Shown: positions 24,759 to 37,072 of the stretch, in pieces
How positions within the stretch are numbered: position 1 is the stretch's first letter
How the letters are laid out: every line of letters starts with the position of its first letter
Assembly: GCF_006494425.1 (NCBI RefSeq)
Contig: NZ_VHIV01000004.1
Coordinates: 208,393-272,392, forward strand
Direction of reading: 5' to 3'
Length of the DNA: 64,000 nt
DNA from: Bacillus dicomae
GTDB lineage: Bacteria > Bacillota > Bacilli > Bacillales > Bacillaceae_G
Notes under the pieces: model-generated
What the model saw: only the letters and a program-made list of their open reading frames with translations
Databases searched by the model: none
Told to the model about the DNA's origin: nothing
Program-made: the position numbers and the translations under genes

Positions 24759-24857
24759 TTAAAAGTGGAGGTGGCTCGTTCAGCTCTGACCAGCGAAGGT
24801 TCTTTCGACCTAAAGGTGCTTTTTGCCTCGTAGGAAGACGCGAAGCCACCGGAGCTA
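24759..24857 (+). repeat. Dispersed repeat, copy 5
   Basis: Head TAAAAGTGGAGGTGGCTCG, internal stem around AGGTGCTTTTTGCCT, tail GAAGCCACCGGAGCTA complementary to the head. It fills most of the rpmE2-rho gap. Confidence 0.7.
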
Positions 24858-24924
24858 AAAATTAACTAAAATGGAGGTATCTAACTGTTCTTCCACTTAT
24901 CTCTCTTTAACATCACCTAAAAAA

Positions 24925-24957
24925 ATAAAAAACTCGCTTACCACAAAATAAGCGAGT
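24925..24957 (-). terminator. Terminator of rho
   Basis: Stem ACTCGCTTA / TAAGCGAGT (24932-24940 with 24949-24957) with an A-run on the left. Confidence 0.8.
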
Positions 24958-24972
24958 CCCAATCTTTTCCCT

Positions 24973-26244
24973 TTACTTAGTTGTTACATATCTTTTCGAA
25001 TCTGCAACAATGTTTTGTAAAAATTCTTCATTTGTTTTTGTTTGACGAAGTTTACGTAAGAAACTTTCAACAAAGTCTGGTGTATCACGCATTGTTTTAC
25101 GAATACCCCACAGCTTGTCTAAATGTTCTTTCGGAATTAATAGATCTTCTTTACGTGTACCAGAACGACGAATATCAATTGCCGGGAAGATACGACGCTC
25201 AGCTAATGAACGATCTAAGTGAAGTTCCATATTTCCAGTTCCTTTAAATTCTTCGTAAATTACATCATCCATACGAGACCCTGTATCAACAAGCGCTGTT
25301 GCTAAAATAGTTAAGCTACCGCCTTCTTCAATATTACGCGCAGCTCCGAAGAAGCGCTTCGGTCTATGGAAGGCAGCTGGGTCGATACCACCCGATAATG
25401 TTCTACCACTTGGCGGAATAACAAGGTTGTAAGCTCGCGCTAAACGGGTAATACTATCCATTAAAATGATAACATCTTTTTTGTGCTCTACAAGACGCAT
25501 TGCACGTTCTAACACAAGTTCCGCTACTTTAATATGATTTTCTGGTACTTCATCAAAAGTAGAACTTACAACATCTCCTTTAACAGAACGTTCAATGTCT
25601 GTTACTTCCTCTGGACGCTCATCAATTAAAAGTACAATTAATTCAGCTTCCGGATGATTTGTTGTAACACTGTGTGCGATTTCTTTTAATAGACTTGTTT
25701 TACCAGCCTTTGGAGGCGCGACAATTAAACCACGTTGTCCAAATCCAACTGGTGCGATTAAATCCATGATGCGTGTCGGTAACTTTTTCGGTTCCGTTTC
25801 CAACTTCATTTGGCGATCTGGGTATAATGGTGTTAATGCAGGGAAATGCACACGCTCTTTTGCTGAATCTGGATCATCTCCGTTTACAGCTTCAACTTGT
25901 AATAACCCAAAATAGCGTTCATTTTCTTTCGGAGGTCGTACTTTACCAGAAACTTTGTCTCCATTACGTAAATCGAAACGACGAATTTGCGAAGCTGAGA
26001 TATAAATATCTTCTGAGCTTGGAGAGTAGTTGATAGGACGTAGGAATCCAAATCCTTCTGATTGAATAATTTCTAATACGCCTTCCATAAAGAAGAAACC
26101 TTCTTTTTCTGCTCGAGCTTTCAAAATAGAAAAAATTAACTCTTTTTTCGTTAATTTGCTATAATACGAAATCTTAAATTCTTTCGCAAGCTCGTATAAC
26201 TCTTTTAATTTCATGTTTTCTAATGCTGCAATTGACAAATTCAT
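24973..26244 (-). CDS. rho: Transcription termination factor Rho
   Basis: A 423-residue hexameric RNA helicase/ATPase. Residues 1-45 form the N-terminal helical domain, about 50-125 the cold-shock-like RNA-binding fold (GFGFLRP), and the rest the RecA-type motor with Walker [10 protein letters not shown] at 176-184 and the [12 protein letters not shown] region. All key motifs are present. It has its own promoter (26357-26386) and a long leader of about 100 nt, which suits known autoregulation of rho genes; no detail of that can be seen here. Confidence 0.97.
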   Translation of the reverse strand: MNLSIAALENMKLKELYELAKEFKISYYSKLTKKELIFSILKARAEKEGFFFMEGVLEIIQSEGFGFLRPINYSPSSEDIYISASQIRRFDLRNGDKVSGKVRPPKENERYFGLLQVEAVNGDDPDSAKERVHFPALTPLYPDRQMKLETEPKKLPTRIMDLIAPVGFGQRGLIVAPPKAGKTSLLKEIAHSVTTNHPEAELIVLLIDERPEEVTDIERSVKGDVVSSTFDEVPENHIKVAELVLERAMRLVEHKKDVIILMDSITRLARAYNLVIPPSGRTLSGGIDPAAFHRPKRFFGAARNIEEGGSLTILATALVDTGSRMDDVIYEEFKGTGNMELHLDRSLAERRIFPAIDIRRSGTRKEDLLIPKEHLDKLWGIRKTMRDTPDFVESFLRKLRQTKTNEEFLQNIVADSKRYVTTK

Positions 26245-26356
26245 TCAGACACCACACTTTAACGTTATTCTCTTTTCACATGGGTAAAGGGAAAAAATAC
26301 GGAAGGCAAATAATTAATAATGAAAGGCAATAAGTTCAAGTAGGGTAATATTCACT

Positions 26357-26386
26357 ATTGTAACCCTTTTATCTAGTTTTAATCAA
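26357..26386 (-). promoter_or_regulatory. SigA promoter of rho
   Basis: Minus-strand TTGATT (26381-26386), 18-nt spacer, TACAAT (26357-26362). Confidence 0.7.
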
Positions 26387-26408
26387 TACGTTGGAACACA
26401 AATACAAG

Positions 26409-26443
26409 AAGCGAAGACAAGAAAGTTTGTCTTCGCTTTTTAT
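26409..26443. terminator. Hairpin terminator between glpX and rho
   Basis: Stem AAGCGAAGACAA / TTGTCTTCGCTT (26409-26420 with 26427-26438). The better U-run is on the plus strand, but the position suits termination of glpX transcripts on the minus strand. Confidence 0.65.
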
Positions 26444-26450
26444 TTGAATC

Positions 26451-26560
26451 CAGTTCCAGCGGCTAGAATCTCCAGTCATTTCACTCTCTCACTCGAAGCA
26501 AAGAGCGCTTCAAGGTCGAGAGTTCCAATGCCCTGCGATTCTGAGCGAGCTGCTTACGCT
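26451..26560 (-). repeat. Stop-codon-associated dispersed repeat, copy 6 (most complete)
   Basis: On the minus strand it begins within a few bases of the glpX stop codon (AAAAAGCGTAAGCAGCTCG) and ends TAGCCGCTGGAACTGG, complementary to the head. The middle matches 17580-17660 closely, including the CTCTCGACCTTGA and GCGCTCTTTGCTTC blocks. Confidence 0.75.
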
Positions 26561-26562
26561 TT

Positions 26563-27528
26563 TTATTTAATAACCAAGTTCGGTTTTTTATTCAAGCTAT
26601 GACGTCCATCTACGAAGCGTACTGTGCCTGATTTTGCACGCATAACAAGAGATTGTGTTGTTCCTACGCTACCTTTAAATTGAACGCCGCGTAATAGTTC
26701 TCCGTCTGTTACACCTGTTGCTGCGAAGATTGCATCGTCACCTTTTACTAAGTCCTCCATGCGAAGGATACGATTGATGTCTTCTATGCCCATCTTTTTG
26801 CAACGTGCCAATTCAGCTTCGTTTTGTGGTAATAGTTTCCCGTGAATTTCGCCACCTAAACATTTTAATGCCACTGCTGCTAATACACCTTCAGGCGCAC
26901 CACCAGAACCGAATAAAATATCTACACCTGTACGATCAAATGCAGTATTAATTGCACCTGCTACGTCTCCATCATTAATCAATTTAATACGAGCACCAGC
27001 TTTACGAATTTCTTCAATAATCGCTTGATGACGTGGACGGTTTAAAACTGTCGCTACAACATCTTCAATATCTTTGTTTTTCGCTTTCGCAACTGCACGT
27101 AAGTTATCGATAATAGGCGCATCAATATCGACCGCCCCAACTGCTTCTGGGCCAACCGCGATTTTATCCATGTACATGTCAGGAGCATGTAACAAATTAC
27201 CGTGGTCTGCAATTGCAATAACAGCAAGAGCATTCCAGCCACCAGCAGCTACAATATTTGTCCCTTCTAAAGGATCAACTGCAACGTCTACACGCGGACC
27301 ATATCCTGTACCTAATTTTTCTCCGATATATAGCATTGGTGCTTCATCCATTTCACCTTCACCAATTACAACTGTACCTTTCATCGGAATTGTATCAAAT
27401 ACATCACGCATAGCTGACGTTGCTGCACCGTCTGCCTCATCCTTTTTCCCGCGCCCCATCCAACGCGCTGATGATAAAGCTGCAGCCTCTGTTACACGTA
27501 CTAACTCCATAGATAAACTTCTTTCCAC
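26563..27528 (-). CDS. glpX: Class II fructose-1,6-bisphosphatase
   Basis: A 321-residue GlpX-type phosphatase that makes fructose 6-phosphate in gluconeogenesis. The metal-binding blocks [15 protein letters not shown] (about 57-71) and VDPLEGTN (about 84-91) and the substrate region [10 protein letters not shown] (about 206-215) are intact. It lies next to fba, murA and rho, the order seen in B. subtilis for ywjI. Downstream is a copy of the dispersed repeat. Confidence 0.95.
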   Translation of the reverse strand: MERSLSMELVRVTEAAALSSARWMGRGKKDEADGAATSAMRDVFDTIPMKGTVVIGEGEMDEAPMLYIGEKLGTGYGPRVDVAVDPLEGTNIVAAGGWNALAVIAIADHGNLLHAPDMYMDKIAVGPEAVGAVDIDAPIIDNLRAVAKAKNKDIEDVVATVLNRPRHQAIIEEIRKAGARIKLINDGDVAGAINTAFDRTGVDILFGSGGAPEGVLAAVALKCLGGEIHGKLLPQNEAELARCKKMGIEDINRILRMEDLVKGDDAIFAATGVTDGELLRGVQFKGSVGTTQSLVMRAKSGTVRFVDGRHSLNKKPNLVIK

Positions 27529-27592
27529 GATAATCCCTCTCCTTTAAGTCTTTATATTTCTGCCGTATTTTGTGAACCGTGTTTTTTCTATA

Positions 27593-27646
27593 AAGTGTAC
27601 TTCCGCAAGTAATGATGCTTCGCTTCCCCCTTGCGGAAGTACACTT
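27593..27646. other. Long 17-bp hairpin between murA and glpX
   Basis: Perfect stem 27593-27609 / 27630-27646 with a 20-nt loop that overlaps the murA stop codon. It lacks a U-run on the minus strand, so it may end transcription poorly or protect the murA mRNA end. Confidence 0.65.
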
Positions 27647-28934
27647 ATGCGTTCTTCATTTCTTCAATTTCTTGCTTTGTCATTTGTTCTCGCCAAATGT
27701 TTGCACCAAGCCCTTTAAGCTTGTCTACTATATTTTCATAGCCACGATCAATATGCTCAAGTCCGGTTACTTCTGTAATTCCATCCGCCATTAATCCTGC
27801 AATAACAAGGGCTGCTCCAGCTCGCAAATCACTCGCTTTCACTTTTGCACCTTGCAATAAAACAGGACCAGTTACGATAGCTGACCGACCTTCTACTTTA
27901 ATTTGTGCATTCATACGACGTAATTCATCAATATGTTTAAAACGTGCGCCATAAATCGTATCCGTTACAACACCCGTTCCATGCGCCTTTGTTAAAAGTG
28001 TTGTAAACGGCTGTTGTAAATCTGTTGGGAAACCTGGATATACAAGCGTTTTTATATCAACTACTTTTAATCTTCTATCACCGTTAACTGTAATCTGGTC
28101 ATCGTTCGTTTCAACCTGGACACCAGCTTCTCTTAACTTTGCCGTAACTGACTCTAAATGCTGAGGAATAACATTATCAACTGTTACTTCTCCTCCTGAT
28201 GCAGCACCTAAAATCATATACGTACCCGCTTCAATACGATCTGGGATGATCGTATGATGACAACCGTGCAGTGAATCCACACCATCAATTCGGATTACAT
28301 CTGTACCAGCACCTTTAATACGTGCTCCCATACTAGTTAACAGTGTAGCTACATCAATAATTTCTGGTTCTTTCGCTGCGTTTTCAATAACAGTTCTACC
28401 TTTCGCTCGTACAGCTGCTAGCATAATATTAATCGTAGCTCCTACACTAACAACATCTAAATAAATACGCGCCCCGCGTAGTTCATCTGCTCTTAAATAG
28501 ATAGCACCTTGTTCATTTGTAACATGTGCACCTAACGCTTCAAACCCTTTAATATGCTGATCAATCGGCCTCGGTCCTAAGTGACATCCACCTGGAAGCC
28601 CAATAACAGCTTTTTTAAAGCGGCCAAGCATTGCACCCATTAAATAATAAGAGGCACGCAATTTTTTCACTTTTCCATTTGGTAAAGGCATTGCAACCAT
28701 GTTAGAAGGATCGACTACCATCTCTTCCTCCTGTCCATAAGTTACTCTTCCTCCAATTTCCTCTAGTAAGTCTCCTAACATTTTCACGTCCGAAATATTA
28801 GGGACACCACCAATAGTTACTGGAGTATCTGCTAAAATTGTCGCTGGAATTAGTGCAACGGCGCTGTTCTTTGCACCACTCACGCGAATTGTTCCATTTA
28901 AAGCTCTTCCGCCTTCAATTAGCAATTTTTCCAT
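27645..28934 (-). CDS. murA: UDP-N-acetylglucosamine 1-carboxyvinyltransferase
   Basis: A 429-residue enzyme for the first committed step of peptidoglycan synthesis, transferring enolpyruvate from PEP. The reactive cysteine, which is the fosfomycin target, is Cys117 in [14 protein letters not shown]. The N-terminal [23 protein letters not shown] block is typical (only its parts GGRALNGT and SGAKNSA are quoted as diagnostic). By position between fba and glpX it corresponds to B. subtilis murAB (murZ), the second paralogue; the first would be near the atp operon elsewhere. The tal gene found here in B. subtilis is absent. Confidence 0.95.
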   Translation of the reverse strand: MEKLLIEGGRALNGTIRVSGAKNSAVALIPATILADTPVTIGGVPNISDVKMLGDLLEEIGGRVTYGQEEEMVVDPSNMVAMPLPNGKVKKLRASYYLMGAMLGRFKKAVIGLPGGCHLGPRPIDQHIKGFEALGAHVTNEQGAIYLRADELRGARIYLDVVSVGATINIMLAAVRAKGRTVIENAAKEPEIIDVATLLTSMGARIKGAGTDVIRIDGVDSLHGCHHTIIPDRIEAGTYMILGAASGGEVTVDNVIPQHLESVTAKLREAGVQVETNDDQITVNGDRRLKVVDIKTLVYPGFPTDLQQPFTTLLTKAHGTGVVTDTIYGARFKHIDELRRMNAQIKVEGRSAIVTGPVLLQGAKVKASDLRAGAALVIAGLMADGITEVTGLEHIDRGYENIVDKLKGLGANIWREQMTKQEIEEMKNA

Positions 28935-29218
28935 ATTGAGCTCCCTTCTTGTGAATGTATTTACTTTCTATATATTTATAGAAAGCTCCCCTTAAGAATC
29001 TCAATCACTCTTTCCACCCTAACACTCGATAAATAGGAAACCATTATCTTCATTTCTCCTGTAATACAAAAAGATAAAGATTAACTACTCATCGAATTCA
29101 CTTTATCAATTTAGATACGTTATCACATTTATTAATAGGACTATGCACATTATTTTCTATTTCAAAAACAAAATGATAAAATCTTTAGACTTGTTCACGC
29201 TTTCATTATACAACGAAA
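28935..29218. other. Intergenic stretch between fba and murA
   Basis: About 280 bp of AT-rich DNA with a short TTCTATA/TATAGAA hairpin near 28964-28982. A minus-strand TATAAT at 29205-29210 lacks a good -35 box. No gene or clear regulatory motif is seen. Confidence 0.4.
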
Positions 29219-29248
29219 GGAAACCGTCTAAAAGACTAGACGGTTTCC
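29219..29248 (-). terminator. Terminator of fba
   Basis: Perfect 12-bp stem (29219-29230 with 29237-29248), 6-nt loop; the U-run on the minus strand is weak. Confidence 0.7.
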
Positions 29249-29265
29249 AAAACGGAATTTTATTC

Positions 29266-30123
29266 TTACGCTTTACCGTTAGAACCGAACTCACGCATTT
29301 TACCAGCAACAGTTGCTTTAATAGCGTCGCGGCCAGGTCCGATAAATTTACGAGGATCGTAAACTTCTTGGTCTTTGTTTAATACTTCACGAACAGCTTT
29401 TGTAAACTCGATTTGGTTCTCAGTGTTTACGTTGATTTTTGAAGTACCTAAAGAGATAGCTTTTACGATATCAGCAGTTGGGATACCAGTACCACCGTGT
29501 AATACTAAAGGTACGCCAGTGAAGTCACGAACTTGTTCCATTTCAGCGAATCCTAAGTTAGGCTCACCTTTGTAAGGACCGTGTACAGAACCTAAAGCTG
29601 GAGCTAGGCAATCGATACCTGTTGCTTCAACAAGGTGCTTACACTCAGCTGGATCAGCGTAAATTACGCCTTCAGCGATTACGTCGTCTTCTTGTCCGCC
29701 AACTGTTCCAAGCTCAGCTTCAACAGATACGTTACGAGCGTGTGCGTATTCTACTACTTTTTTAGTAGTTTCAACGTTTTCTTCGAATGGGTGGTGAGAA
29801 GCGTCGATCATTACAGATGTGAAACCTGCATCGATTGCTTCTTTACATTTTTCGAAACTTGAACCATGGTCAAGGTGAATCGCTACAGGAACAGAGATGT
29901 TCATTTCTTCGATTAAAGCTTTAACCATAGCTACAACTGTTTTGAAACCAGTCATATGACGAGCTGCACCCTCAGATACACCTAGGATTACAGGAGATTT
30001 TTCTTCTTCCGCAGCAGCTAAGATAGCTTGAGTCCACTCTAAGTTGTTCATGTTGAATTGACCAACTGCGTATTTTCCTTCTAGTGCTTTGTTTAGCATT
30101 TCTTTCATAGAAACTAAAGGCAT
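29266..30123 (-). CDS. fba: Fructose-bisphosphate aldolase, class II
   Basis: A 285-residue zinc aldolase of glycolysis and gluconeogenesis. Zinc and substrate ligands are visible in [14 protein letters not shown] (about 77-90), the [10 protein letters not shown] segment (about 108-117), [10 protein letters not shown] and the phosphate-binding LHGGTG and NVNTENQ motifs. It follows AGGAGG. The gap to spo0F of 210 bp contains no obvious terminator for spo0F, so some read-through from spo0F is possible. Confidence 0.96.
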   Translation of the reverse strand: MPLVSMKEMLNKALEGKYAVGQFNMNNLEWTQAILAAAEEEKSPVILGVSEGAARHMTGFKTVVAMVKALIEEMNISVPVAIHLDHGSSFEKCKEAIDAGFTSVMIDASHHPFEENVETTKKVVEYAHARNVSVEAELGTVGGQEDDVIAEGVIYADPAECKHLVEATGIDCLAPALGSVHGPYKGEPNLGFAEMEQVRDFTGVPLVLHGGTGIPTADIVKAISLGTSKINVNTENQIEFTKAVREVLNKDQEVYDPRKFIGPGRDAIKATVAGKMREFGSNGKA

Positions 30124-30333
30124 GGTGAATCCTCCTAAAAAACGTTTTTTGTATCCGATAAGTTCTTATCGCTGGTAGTATGACCAGAATAAGGTAAAAT
30201 ATGTATATATACATACCGGACTTTTTTCTACACTCAATAGGATAACAACTTGTACTAAAAAACTCAACCGTATTCACCTGCTCAATAGTCCATGTAAACG
30301 CTTTTTTCCATATTTTTTATAAAAAATTCATTT

Positions 30334-30702
30334 TTACGCCTCTACAGCGAGCTCATTTCTCACAGCTTGACGAATTTCATCAATATCAAACGGTTTAGCA
30401 AAATGCATTAAAGCTCCTAAATCTTTTGCTTCTTGGATCATATCAAGCTCTCCATAAGCAGTCATTAAAATTACTTTAATACTCTCGTCAATTTCTTTTA
30501 CATGCTTTAAAATCTCTATACCATCCATACCTGGAATTTTCATATCTAACACAACTAAATCTGGATTATCTTTTTTCACGATATCTAAAGCTTGAAATCC
30601 ATTCGCTGCTTGGAACGTCTGATAACCTTCTTTTTGGAACACTTCATGTAATAACACACGAATGCCATATTGATCATCAACGATTAAAATTTTCCCTTCC
30701 AT
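30334..30702 (-). CDS. spo0F: Sporulation phosphorelay response regulator Spo0F
   Basis: A single-domain 122-residue receiver that takes phosphate from sporulation kinases and passes it to Spo0B and on to Spo0A. The acidic pocket Asp9-Asp10, the phosphorylated Asp53 ([10 protein letters not shown]), the Thr in MTAYGE and the Lys in FAKPFD are all present. The start chosen is the ATG at 30702, nine bases after AAAGG. It is divergent from the DUF2529 gene. I could not find a convincing sigma-H promoter or Spo0A box in the 200-bp gap. Confidence 0.95.
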   Translation of the reverse strand: MEGKILIVDDQYGIRVLLHEVFQKEGYQTFQAANGFQALDIVKKDNPDLVVLDMKIPGMDGIEILKHVKEIDESIKVILMTAYGELDMIQEAKDLGALMHFAKPFDIDEIRQAVRNELAVEA

Positions 30703-30839
30703 AACTCCCAACCTTTCTGTGTAAATACAAGATTTAAAGCTTCTTATATCTTAACGATTTATTTTCGCTATTCTTTGCCAAATTCCTTCCTATTCTTTCT
30801 TATTTTACTGTTTCCTATTTTGTTATGCCACCCTTCGAT

Positions 30840-30868
30840 TTCACCTTTCTAAAAAAATAAACTATAAT
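30840..30868 (+). promoter_or_regulatory. Likely SigA promoter of the DUF2529 gene
   Basis: TTCACC (30840-30845), 17-nt spacer, TATAAT (30863-30868), 35 nt before the start codon. Confidence 0.6.
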
Positions 30869-30903
30869 GAAAGCCGGTAAACACGTACGAAGGGAGTAAC
30901 ATT

Positions 30904-31428
30904 ATGTTAAAAATTTTTTCAACCCAATTAAGTGGTTATTTCTCCAGAGTTTCTCAAAAAGAGGAAATGAATATAGAAGATAGCGCCCGTCTACTTGCTC
31001 AAGCATTAGTTGGCGAAGGTTTCATTTATTTACATGGTACAAATGAAATGGAGGGCGTTGTTGCTGAAGCGCTATTCGGTGCTGAACCAATGAAGCAAGC
31101 AAAACGATTATTTGAAAATGGTAAAGAAGTAGAAGTAACTTCTGCAGATCGTGTACTTCTTATTAGCCGTTTTTCAACAGATGCAGAAGTTGTAGCAATA
31201 GCAAAAAAACTTCAAGCAGATGGACACTCTATCGTCGGCATCTCTGCGATTCAAGAAGGTACTGAATCACTAGAACAATATACAGATGTACATATTGATA
31301 CAAAGCTGTTGAAAGGTCTTATTCCAGATGATGAAGGTAATCGCTACGGATTCCCAAGCTTAATGATAGCTTTATTTGCATATCACGGGATTAAATTTAC
31401 AATCGATGAAATGTTAAATGAATATTAA
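30904..31428 (+). CDS. ywjG: DUF2529 family protein (YwjG-like)
   Basis: A 174-residue soluble protein in the position of B. subtilis ywjG, between spo0F and pyrG and divergent from both. Residues about 25-150 look like a SIS-type sugar isomerase fold (FIYLHGTNEMEGV, then VLLISRFSTDAEVVAIA), which would suggest binding of a phosphosugar, but no enzymatic role is known. It has its own promoter and shares a terminator with pyrG. Confidence 0.8.
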   Translation: MLKIFSTQLSGYFSRVSQKEEMNIEDSARLLAQALVGEGFIYLHGTNEMEGVVAEALFGAEPMKQAKRLFENGKEVEVTSADRVLLISRFSTDAEVVAIAKKLQADGHSIVGISAIQEGTESLEQYTDVHIDTKLLKGLIPDDEGNRYGFPSLMIALFAYHGIKFTIDEMLNEY

Positions 31429-31458
31429 AAAAAGCGCCCTATTTCAGGCGCTTTTTTT
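31427..31458. terminator. Bidirectional terminator of ywjG and pyrG
   Basis: Stem 31427-31438 / 31447-31458 (AAAGCGCC/GGCGCTTT core) with A-run on one side and T-run on the other. Confidence 0.85.
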
Positions 31459-31459
31459 A

Positions 31460-33100
<1,641 letters not shown>

Positions 33101-33184
33101 TCACCGTTGCAAAGCGCAACGTATGTAGATAACACTGTATCCATCTTATTGTTAGACTCTTTTTATTTTCTAAACAAAAAACAA

Positions 33185-33241
33185 AAAAGAAAATTGCTCC
33201 CCTCATCACATAAAGTAATAAGTAGGGAGCAATTTTCTTTT
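33185..33241 (-). promoter_or_regulatory. pyrG leader attenuator hairpin
   Basis: On the minus strand a 13-bp or longer stem (33225-33237 with 33189-33201) ends in a U-run. Its 5' arm contains GCUCCC, able to pair with a G-extended transcript start. Confidence 0.88.
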
Positions 33242-33284
33242 ATATTTACACTTTAAAAGTATTATCGTCCTTTTTTAAAGAGCC

Positions 33285-33321
33285 CAAAAATGATTCTACA
33301 TGGACGATAATGAAAAGTCAA
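33285..33321 (-). promoter_or_regulatory. pyrG promoter with GGGCTC start
   Basis: Minus-strand TTGACT (33316-33321), 17 nt, TAGAAT (33293-33298), then after seven bases the initial sequence GGGCTC at 33285. GGGC is the start needed for CTP-sensitive G-stuttering in B. subtilis pyrG. Confidence 0.88.
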
Positions 33322-33324
33322 GAA

Positions 33325-33858
33325 CTACAGTTCTTCCTCTTCTTCTTCTTCAGTTTCATCGTACTCAAGTTCTTCTTCGGCGAAGTCATCCTCTTCATCT
33401 TCATCTAAATCATCAAGATCATCGTCGTCTCCGTCTTCTTCTTCAAGAACCTTGTCCAAATCTTCTACATCATCATCTTCATCTTCATTAACATCTACAT
33501 CGTCGAAGTCTTCATCTTCTTCAATATAGTCGTCAAAACCGTCTTCTTCAACTTTACGTTTCTTCTTCGGTTTTGGTTGAGGCAAGATTTCTTCATCAAT
33601 TTGTTCATATGGGTACCAGCTGCGTAGCCCCCAACGATTTTCTCCTAAATTAATGAAGCGTCCATCGATGTTTAAGTCTGTATAAAATTGTGCGAGTTTC
33701 GCATTAACTTGCTCTTGAGATAGTCCCAGCACTTGAGCGATTTCTTGAACCAACTCGTTGAATGTCGTTGCTTGTCTTTTATCCCCTAAAACGCTATGTA
33801 CAACTTCAATCATTGAACATTCTTTTAGCTCTTCTGGTGAATATTGCTTAAAATTCAC
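33325..33858 (-). CDS. rpoE: RNA polymerase delta subunit
   Basis: A 177-residue Gram-positive-specific subunit that speeds recycling of RNA polymerase. Residues about 1-90 are the structured HARE-HTH domain (ending near [15 protein letters not shown]) and the rest is an extremely acidic Asp/Glu-rich tail interrupted by a short KPKKKRK basic patch near residue 98. The start is GTG at 33858. The pyrG promoter lies directly at its 3' end. Confidence 0.96.
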   Translation of the reverse strand: MNFKQYSPEELKECSMIEVVHSVLGDKRQATTFNELVQEIAQVLGLSQEQVNAKLAQFYTDLNIDGRFINLGENRWGLRSWYPYEQIDEEILPQPKPKKKRKVEEDGFDDYIEEDEDFDDVDVNEDEDDDVEDLDKVLEEEDGDDDDLDDLDEDEEDDFAEEELEYDETEEEEEEEL

Positions 33859-34012
33859 TTATGCGGCACTTCCTTTCTTCAAATATAACCTTATATATAA
33901 CGGTCTGCTTAAAAAAATCCATACTATTCATTATAAACAAAAGTCGCACAAATATGCTACAAAAAAAACGGGAAACTTTAATATGGTAATAAAATTATAA
34001 TTTGTCTATTCC

Positions 34013-34642
34013 TCATTTCGGAAACATATGCGCTCCTTGCAGTACATACCTAATTTGCATTTCTGTATATTCTTCAAGCGTATACAGTTTTTGCAGCGCC
34101 CAACGTCTAAATCCCCACATTTGTCCTTGTATGAAAATGTTATGTGCAAGAAGCTGTATCTCTTTTTTATTTAATGTAAATGTCCCATTTTCTGTACACT
34201 GCTCTAAGATATTCTCAAACATCCCGACCATTTGAAACTCTTTTTCTAATACGTACGGGAGTGATTCTTTCGGTAAAAAACGTACCTCTTGATACATTAT
34301 TAATACTTCTTCCTGCAATTCGTCCATCACTTTAAAGTAATTCGTTATTGCTATCTTTAAACTTTCTATACTCCCTTTTTCTGTACACACTACTTCCTCT
34401 AGTCTTTCTTTTACATGTTCATAAATACTATCACAAACTAAATATAAAACATCATCTTTTGTACGAATGTACTCATAAAGTGTTCCAATGCTAAACCCAG
34501 CTGCCTTCGCAATCTCTCTCGTTGTTGTACGTGGGAACCCTTTTTGCTTAAACAATTGCACCGCACCTTTAATCATTTGTTCACGTCTTAACGCAACTAA
34601 TTTTTCATCTTTCACGGACGCATGCACATTATGTTTAACCAT
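34013..34642 (-). CDS. TetR-family regulator of the beta-oxidation operon (FadR-like)
   Basis: A 209-residue TetR/AcrR repressor. The N-terminal helix-turn-helix is at about residues 22-65 (FKQKGFPRTTTREIAKAAGFSIG core), and the rest is the ligand-binding domain. It is the last gene of a fatty-acid degradation operon, and an operator-like dyad lies between the -35 and -10 boxes of that operon's promoter (41475-41492), resembling the FadR site of B. subtilis. I infer that it represses its own operon and is released by long-chain acyl-CoA. The start is the ATG at 34642, eight bases after AGAGG. Confidence 0.8.
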   Translation of the reverse strand: MVKHNVHASVKDEKLVALRREQMIKGAVQLFKQKGFPRTTTREIAKAAGFSIGTLYEYIRTKDDVLYLVCDSIYEHVKERLEEVVCTEKGSIESLKIAITNYFKVMDELQEEVLIMYQEVRFLPKESLPYVLEKEFQMVGMFENILEQCTENGTFTLNKKEIQLLAHNIFIQGQMWGFRRWALQKLYTLEEYTEMQIRYVLQGAHMFPK

Positions 34643-34708
34643 CCCCTTCACCTCTCTCTATTATTTTTTGGAAGGAAAAAGCGTAGGAAAATACCTACGC
34701 TTTCGTTC

Positions 34709-35848
34709 CTACTTCGTTAACATACGAGAAATTACAAGCCTTTGGATCTCTTGTGTTCCCTCATATATTTGTGTAATCTTTGCATCACGCATATAACGCT
34801 CTACTGGATAATCTTTCGTATAACCGTAACCACCAAATACTTGTACCGCTTCAGTCGTCACCTTCATCGCTGTATCGCCTGCAAATACTTTTGACATCGC
34901 TGACTCTTTCCCGTACGGAAGCCCTTCCGATTCAAGCCAAGCCGCTTGGTATGTTAGAAGACGCGCCGCCTCCACATCCGTTGCCATATCTGCAAGTTTG
35001 AAGCCAATCCCTTGCTGCGCTGCAATCGGCTTCCCAAACTGATGACGCTCTCTTGCATATTCTACAGAAGCGTCTAAAGCCCCTTGTGCAATGCCGACCG
35101 CTTGCGCCGCAATACCATTACGACCACCATCTAATGTTTGCATCGCGACCTTAAACCCTTGCCCTTCTTCCCCAAGTAAATTCTCTACAGGAATACGGCA
35201 ATCTTCGAACATAATTTCAGTTGTTGGTGAAGAGCGAATCCCTAACTTACTTTCCTTCTTCCCAACTGAAAATCCCGGTGTGTCACTTTCCACAATAAAT
35301 GCGCTCGTGCCACGCTGCTTCGATTCCGGATCTGTTAAAGCAAAAACAACATAAATATCGGCAATACCGCCATTTGTAATAAATATTTTCGAACCATTTA
35401 AAATGTAATGGTCTCCATCTCTTTTTGCGATCGTCTTCATTCCACCAGCATCCGAACCAGATCCTGGCTCTGTTAAGCCGTATGCACCAATCTTCTTTCC
35501 TTCAGCCATCGGTCGTAAATACTTCTGCTTTTGCGCTTCTGTTCCAAATTTAAAAATCGGCCATCCAGCAAGTGAAGTATGCGCAGATAGTGTTACACCT
35601 GTAGAAGCACATACGCGGGATAATTCTTCAATCGCAATTACATAAGCTAAGTAATCGCTTCCAATTCCGCCGTATTCTTCAGGCCACGGAATGCCAGTTA
35701 AACCAAGCTCTGCCATTTGATCAAATAGTGCACGATCAAATCTCTCTTCTTCATCACGTTCAGCTGCCGTCGGTGCTACTTCATTCTTAGCAAAATCTCG
35801 AACCATTTTTCGGATCATTTCATGTTCTTCTGATAGTTTAAAATGCAT
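34709..35848 (-). CDS. Acyl-CoA dehydrogenase
   Basis: A 379-residue FAD enzyme that introduces the alpha-beta double bond into acyl-CoA. The segment [17 protein letters not shown] (FAD/substrate binding) and the C-terminal [16 protein letters not shown] with the catalytic glutamate (YEGTQE) are present. It is about 50 percent identical by eye to the next gene, so the two are probably duplicates with different chain-length preference. Electrons would go to ETF and then to the FadF protein encoded in the same operon. Confidence 0.92.
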   Translation of the reverse strand: MHFKLSEEHEMIRKMVRDFAKNEVAPTAAERDEEERFDRALFDQMAELGLTGIPWPEEYGGIGSDYLAYVIAIEELSRVCASTGVTLSAHTSLAGWPIFKFGTEAQKQKYLRPMAEGKKIGAYGLTEPGSGSDAGGMKTIAKRDGDHYILNGSKIFITNGGIADIYVVFALTDPESKQRGTSAFIVESDTPGFSVGKKESKLGIRSSPTTEIMFEDCRIPVENLLGEEGQGFKVAMQTLDGGRNGIAAQAVGIAQGALDASVEYARERHQFGKPIAAQQGIGFKLADMATDVEAARLLTYQAAWLESEGLPYGKESAMSKVFAGDTAMKVTTEAVQVFGGYGYTKDYPVERYMRDAKITQIYEGTQEIQRLVISRMLTK

Positions 35849-35869
35849 TCCCGTCTCCTCCTTGTTCTT

Positions 35870-37000
35870 TTATAAAGATCGACTAATAACAAGCTTTTGT
35901 ATTTCACTCGTTCCTTCATATATTTGCGTGATCTTCGCATCACGGAAAAATCGTTCTACCGGATAATCTTTTGTATAACCGTAACCACCAAATACTTGCA
36001 CTGCTTCAATTGCAACTTCAACAGCTGTCTTAGAAGCAAATAATTTCGCAATAGATGCTTCTTTACCGCATGGTAATCCTTGTGCTCTTAGCGATGCCGC
36101 CCTATATACGAGTAATCGCGCTGCCTCTACACTAGTTGCCATATCTGCAAGTTTGAAGCCAATCCCTTGCTGCGCCGCAATTGGCTTCCCGAATTGCTCT
36201 CGTTCTTTTGCATAATCAATTGCACAGCCAAGCGCCGCTTCAGCAATTCCTAAAGCCTGTGCACCAATTCCAATTCGTCCAACATCTAAATTCGCCATCG
36301 CTACCTTAAATCCTTGTCCTTCTTCACCAAGTAAATTCTCAGCCGGCACTTTCATATCCTCGAATGTAAGTTGTACTGTGCGAGAACCGAGAAGTCCCAT
36401 TTTATGCTCATCTTTGCCAATAATTAAGCCTGGTGTATCTTTCTCTACTATAAATGCAGAAATCCCACTTTTCCCTGCCTCTGGATTTGTAGAAGCGAAT
36501 ACAATGTATGTACTTGCTTCGCCACCATTTGTAATAAATACTTTCGATCCATTAATAATGTAGTGATCGCCTTTCTTTACAGCTCTTGATTTCAAACTCC
36601 CTGCATCTGACCCCGCATTTGGTTCTGTTAATGCAAATGCACCTAAGTATTCACCAGTCGCAAGTTTAGAAACATATTTCTGCTTCTGTTCTTCTGTTCC
36701 GAAATATAAAATCGGGTTCATTCCAACTGACGTATGTACAGCTAAAATTACACCAACTGTCGCGCTCACCTTTGAGATTTCTTCAATTGCTAGAATGTAA
36801 GAAATAAAATCCATTTCTGCGCCGCCGTATTTTGCAGGCGCTGGAATTCCCATTAATCCAAGCTCACCCATCTTCTGCAAAATCTCTTTTGGGAACACCC
36901 CTTGTTCCATACTAGGAACAAAGGGAGCTATTTCCTTCTGTGCAAAATCTCGAACCATTTTTCTCATCATTTGCTGCTCTTCATTAAAACGAAAGTTCAT
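35870..37000 (-). CDS. Acyl-CoA dehydrogenase (paralogue)
   Basis: A 376-residue FAD-dependent acyl-CoA dehydrogenase with [15 protein letters not shown] and the catalytic [12 protein letters not shown] block. The start chosen is the ATG at 37000, eight bases after GGAGG; five more upstream codons are open. It lies between the hydroxyacyl-CoA dehydrogenase gene and its paralogue, 21 bp from the latter, in the beta-oxidation operon. Chain-length specificity cannot be read from the sequence. Confidence 0.92.
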   Translation of the reverse strand: MNFRFNEEQQMMRKMVRDFAQKEIAPFVPSMEQGVFPKEILQKMGELGLMGIPAPAKYGGAEMDFISYILAIEEISKVSATVGVILAVHTSVGMNPILYFGTEEQKQKYVSKLATGEYLGAFALTEPNAGSDAGSLKSRAVKKGDHYIINGSKVFITNGGEASTYIVFASTNPEAGKSGISAFIVEKDTPGLIIGKDEHKMGLLGSRTVQLTFEDMKVPAENLLGEEGQGFKVAMANLDVGRIGIGAQALGIAEAALGCAIDYAKEREQFGKPIAAQQGIGFKLADMATSVEAARLLVYRAASLRAQGLPCGKEASIAKLFASKTAVEVAIEAVQVFGGYGYTKDYPVERFFRDAKITQIYEGTSEIQKLVISRSL

Positions 37001-37072
37001 ATACTCCGCCTCCATTTGCTATATATCCTTTTAATACTTTGGTAAGACCACTATTTTGTAACAAAGGGGAAT

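Noticed and set aside
30703-30839. Sigma-H promoter and Spo0A box for spo0F
   Set aside because: AGGA and GAAT elements are present but spaced about 18 instead of about 21 bases; no exact Spo0A core.
33300-33491. Plus-strand His/Leu-rich frame
   Set aside because: It is the antisense of the Asp/Glu-rich tail of rpoE.
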